Both the position numbers and the translations under genes were made by a program. From Gordonia sp. OPL2 (lineage in GTDB: Bacteria > Actinomycetota > Actinomycetes > Mycobacteriales > Mycobacteriaceae), in the NCBI RefSeq assembly GCF_003797825.1, contig NZ_RKME01000015.1:62001-126000 (forward strand): DNA of 64,000 nt, given 5' to 3'. Below are positions 62,196 to 64,000 of the stretch, one piece after another. Positions within the stretch are counted from its first letter, which is position 1. Every line of letters starts with the position of its first letter. The notes under the pieces are model-generated. The model was not told the origin of the DNA and did no database searches. It saw only the letters and a list, made by a program, of their open reading frames with translations.

Positions 62196-62735
62196 GTGAG
62201 CCGCAACGAGCACGGCCAGACCACGCAGGACCCCGGATCTGTCCCGTCCATCCCGCTGTCGGACCCGACACTCGGCCGCGACGGAGAGCCGACGATCGGC
62301 AACCTGGTGAAGGACGCCACCGCGAGCGTGTCGACGCTGTTCCGGTCGGAGGTCGCGCTGGCCAAGGCCGAACTCGTCGGAGAGGCGAAGAAGGCCGGCG
62401 CCGGTACGGGCCTGCTGGTCGTCGCCGGCGTGATGGCGCTCTACTCGAGCTTCTTCTTTTTCTTCTTCCTCGCGGAGCTGCTCGACAACTGGATGCCGCG
62501 CTGGTTGGCGTTCCTGATCGTGTTCCTGATCCTGGTGCTGATCACCGTGATCATGGCGTTCGTGGGGTACATCCTGTTCCGCAAGGTTCGTGGACCGAAG
62601 AAGACGATCGAGTCCGTTCGCGAGGTGCCGACCGTCCTGCCCGGCAAGCACGACGCCGCAGGCGATCCGCTGCCGCGCCCCCGCGCCGGCGACCATCCGG
62701 AGATACCGCGAGCGCACGACCCCGCGCGGAGCTGA
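62196..62735 (+). CDS. Holin-like membrane protein, Rv3669-like
   Basis: 179 residues of the phage-holin-like family (DUF1469 type). Disordered N-terminus, then amphipathic IGNLVKDATASVSTLFRSEVALAKAELVGEAKKAG and two helices: GTGLLVVAGVMALYSSFFFFFFLAEL and WLAFLIVFLILVLITVIMAFVGYILF, ending in a charged tail. Six consecutive Phe in helix 1 is unusual but the codons vary (TTC/TTT). GTG 62196 with GGAGG 5 bases upstream. In M. tuberculosis the same gene precedes ephE; role unknown, not evidence for a prophage. Confidence 0.83.
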   Translation: MSRNEHGQTTQDPGSVPSIPLSDPTLGRDGEPTIGNLVKDATASVSTLFRSEVALAKAELVGEAKKAGAGTGLLVVAGVMALYSSFFFFFFLAELLDNWMPRWLAFLIVFLILVLITVIMAFVGYILFRKVRGPKKTIESVREVPTVLPGKHDAAGDPLPRPRAGDHPEIPRAHDPARS

Positions 62736-62738
62736 GTC

Positions 62739-63683
62739 TTGGCGGGCCCGCCCGACCCGTCGATCGTCCGGGTCCCCGGAGACTGGCACCATTTCGACGT
62801 CCGAGCCAACGGCGTCCGGTTCCATGCCGTCGAGGCCGACGGGCGATGGTCGGCGGACCGCCCACTCGTGTTGCTGCTGCACGGGTTCGGCGAGTTCTGG
62901 TGGAGCTGGCGACATCAGATCACCGCACTGGCGGAGGCGGGATATCGCGCCGTCGCCGTCGACCTGCGCGGCTACGGCGACACCGACAAACCTCCTCGCG
63001 GCTACGACGGTTGGACCCTGGCCGGCGACACCAACGGACTCGTCCGCTCCCTGGGCCACACCGAGGCGACGCTCGTCGGTCACGCCGACGGCGGCCTGGT
63101 CTGCTGGGCGACGGCCACACTGCACCCACGTGTGGTCAATCGCATCGCCGTGGTCGCGTCGCCACACCCGCGCGCACTGCGTCGCGAGGTGATTCGCAAC
63201 CGTCGACAGCGGTCGGCGTTCCTCAGCGGGTTCCTCCGCAATCAGCTCCCCCGTGCCGGTGAGCGACACCTGACCCGCCGCGACGGAGCATTCATCGAGG
63301 AGTTCTTCGCCGAGCGGGCCTCGGACGGCTGGCAGGCCACCGAGGACTACACCGAGACCATCCGCCGCAACCGCGAAGCAGTACAGATCCCGTATGTCGC
63401 GCATTGCAGCCTCGAGTACCAGCGCTGGGCGTTCCGCTCTCAGTTCCGTCCCGACGGAGCGCGATTCATGGATCTCATGAATCAGCGGCTGCATATCCCG
63501 GTGTTGGCCCTGCGCGGTCGCGAGGACCCGTACATCCTCGACCATCTGATGGCGGCCAGCCAGCGGTGGGCCGCGCACATGGATTACCGGCAGGTCGACG
63601 GCAGCGGGCATTTCGCCCACCAGGAGCAGCCTGCCCAGGTCACCTCACATCTGCTCGAACTGCTTGCCCGCGAACCGTTCTGA
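62739..63683 (+). CDS. ephE: Epoxide-hydrolase-type alpha/beta hydrolase
   Basis: 314 residues. Oxyanion LLLHGFGEFWWSWRHQI, RGYGDTDKPPRGYDGWTL (cap region entry), nucleophile elbow ATLVGHADGGLVCW where the nucleophile is Asp as in epoxide hydrolases rather than Ser, and catalytic His in VDGSGHFAHQEQP; the acid is probably in ALRGREDPYILD. Hydrolyses epoxides to diols in the EphE (Rv3670) manner; natural substrate unknown. Starts with TTG at 62739, 3 bases after the upstream stop, so translated together with the holin-like gene. Confidence 0.88.
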   Translation: MAGPPDPSIVRVPGDWHHFDVRANGVRFHAVEADGRWSADRPLVLLLHGFGEFWWSWRHQITALAEAGYRAVAVDLRGYGDTDKPPRGYDGWTLAGDTNGLVRSLGHTEATLVGHADGGLVCWATATLHPRVVNRIAVVASPHPRALRREVIRNRRQRSAFLSGFLRNQLPRAGERHLTRRDGAFIEEFFAERASDGWQATEDYTETIRRNREAVQIPYVAHCSLEYQRWAFRSQFRPDGARFMDLMNQRLHIPVLALRGREDPYILDHLMAASQRWAAHMDYRQVDGSGHFAHQEQPAQVTSHLLELLAREPF

Positions 63684-63974
63684 GCCGTCCCCATCGGACC
63701 GAATCCGCCGCCACTTCGCCACTTCGTCACTTCGTCACTTCGCCGACCGTGCCCTGTTTTTCGCCGATCGGGCCCAGTTTTTCGCCGATCGGGCCCCGGA
63801 CGTCGCCGATCGGGTTCAATGCCGGTGTGATCGATGATGTCGCGTACGGCGGGCGGATCGGTGTGGGCACGATCGGCAGAATTCTGGGCACGATCGGCGC
63901 GATTCTGGGCACGCTCGGCGCGATTCTGGGCACGCTCGGCGCGATTCTGGGCACACTCGGCAGGATTCTGGGCC
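63684..63974. repeat. Repeat-rich region with 21-bp tandem array
   Basis: The 291 bases after ephE hold no firm gene. CGCCGATCGGG occurs several times between 63740 and 63815, and TTTTTCGCCGATCGGGCCC twice (63757, 63778 region). From 63865 to 63969 a 21-bp unit (starting GGGCACGATCGGC) is repeated five times. On the plus strand the array keeps one frame open (from GTG 63827) and reads as a seven-residue repeat G-T-[IL]-G-A-I-L, so a truncated gene is possible but not claimed. By synteny a serine protease gene (marP, minus strand) would be expected beyond. Confidence 0.85.
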
Positions 63975-64000
63975 CTGGCTCTTATACACATCTGACGCTG
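63975..64000. other. Nextera transposase adapter remnant (artefact)
   Basis: The last 26 bases agree with the reverse complement of the Nextera read-1 transposase adapter (CTGTCTCTTATACACATCTG continuing ACGCTG) at 25 of 26 positions; only the fourth base differs (G for T). This is library adapter left at the contig end, not chromosomal sequence, and marks an assembly break in the tandem repeats just before it. Confidence 0.95.

Noticed and set aside
62196-62735. Prophage holin
   Set aside because: Holin-like fold only; no other phage genes and the gene is a conserved chromosomal neighbour of ephE.
60729-63620. 963-codon open frame opposite the HEAT, MerR, holin and hydrolase genes
   Set aside because: It spans four well-supported genes on the other strand and shows no recognisable domain.
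63584-63991. Minus-strand frame with AQNRAER-type repeats
   Set aside because: It starts inside the adapter and reads the tandem repeat backwards; not a gene.

Overview
The window is GC-rich actinobacterial DNA. Gene order and content point to a mycolate-producing member of the Mycobacteriales, most likely Gordonia or a close relative; this is inferred from synteny and protein similarity recalled from memory, not from a search. The right part follows the Mycobacterium tuberculosis segment around Rv3630-Rv3670 closely: Rv3630/PpgS/Rv3632-like genes, galE, an Rv3635-like membrane protein, holB (Rv3644c), adenylate cyclase (Rv3645), topA, an Rv3647c homologue, cspA, a DEAH-box helicase (Rv3649), the Tad/Flp secretion genes (Rv3654c-Rv3660c), the 6C small RNA, a HAD phosphatase (Rv3661), a probable Ms1/MTS2823-type RNA, an Rv3662c homologue, acs (Rv3667), an Rv3669-like membrane protein and ephE (Rv3670). 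Typical genus features are F420 enzymes, an Rml pathway for cell-wall rhamnose, secreted lipases and many probably leaderless genes with a TANNNT box 6-8 bases before the start.

Layout. 1-5.5 kb: end of a LysR-type regulator, F420-dependent glucose-6-phosphate dehydrogenase, an ABC exporter behind a SoxR/MerR-like palindrome, and a leftward operon (esterase, DUF202, small membrane protein, F420/PPOX enzyme). 5.7-9.6 kb: a Pls-like nonribosomal peptide synthetase with three terminal acyltransferase-like domains. 9.7-23.4 kb: DoxX, a short M1 peptidase, and a cell-envelope block (flippase-like protein, two GT2 enzymes, DUF2304, rmlC-rmlA / rmlB, hydrolase, galE, DUF6541 protein) followed by an MFS exporter. 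23.4-31.4 kb: GntR regulator, malic enzyme, a pterin dehydratase-VOC fusion, small regulators, a secreted lipase, tRNA-Thr(CGT), a siderophore-binding lipoprotein and a LysR regulator. 31.4-36.8 kb: an NMT1/SsuA-type ABC importer operon and an acyl-CoA synthetase. 36.8-48.7 kb: replication and core genes (holB, cyclase, topA, cspA, helicase) and an LLM F420 oxidoreductase. 48.9-55.4 kb: a secreted protein, the Tad cluster and a lipase with a perfect KstR2-type box. 55.5-58.1 kb: two RNA genes around a HAD phosphatase. 58.2-63.7 kb: acs, a MerR/HEAT-repeat operon, a holin-like membrane protein and an epoxide hydrolase.

How the parts connect. An adenylate cyclase lies in the same window as two CRP-type palindromes, one before acs and one before the Ms1-like RNA, suggesting cAMP-linked control of acetate use and RNA polymerase availability. 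The Tad ATPase, platform proteins, prepilins and CpaE/Ssd protein form one overlapping leftward operon. Convergent gene junctions repeatedly carry either perfect 17-19 bp hairpins without a U-tract or a dispersed repeat family with cores GCTGGTCGAGTA and CGTATCGAGACC.

The last 26 bases match a Nextera transposase adapter with one mismatch, so the right edge is an assembly/contig end inside a tandem-repeat region and not genomic sequence. The most promising leads are the two RNA genes, the KstR2-type box on an inserted lipase, the self-contained MerR-HEAT operon and two conserved membrane/pilin genes with no ordinary start codon.
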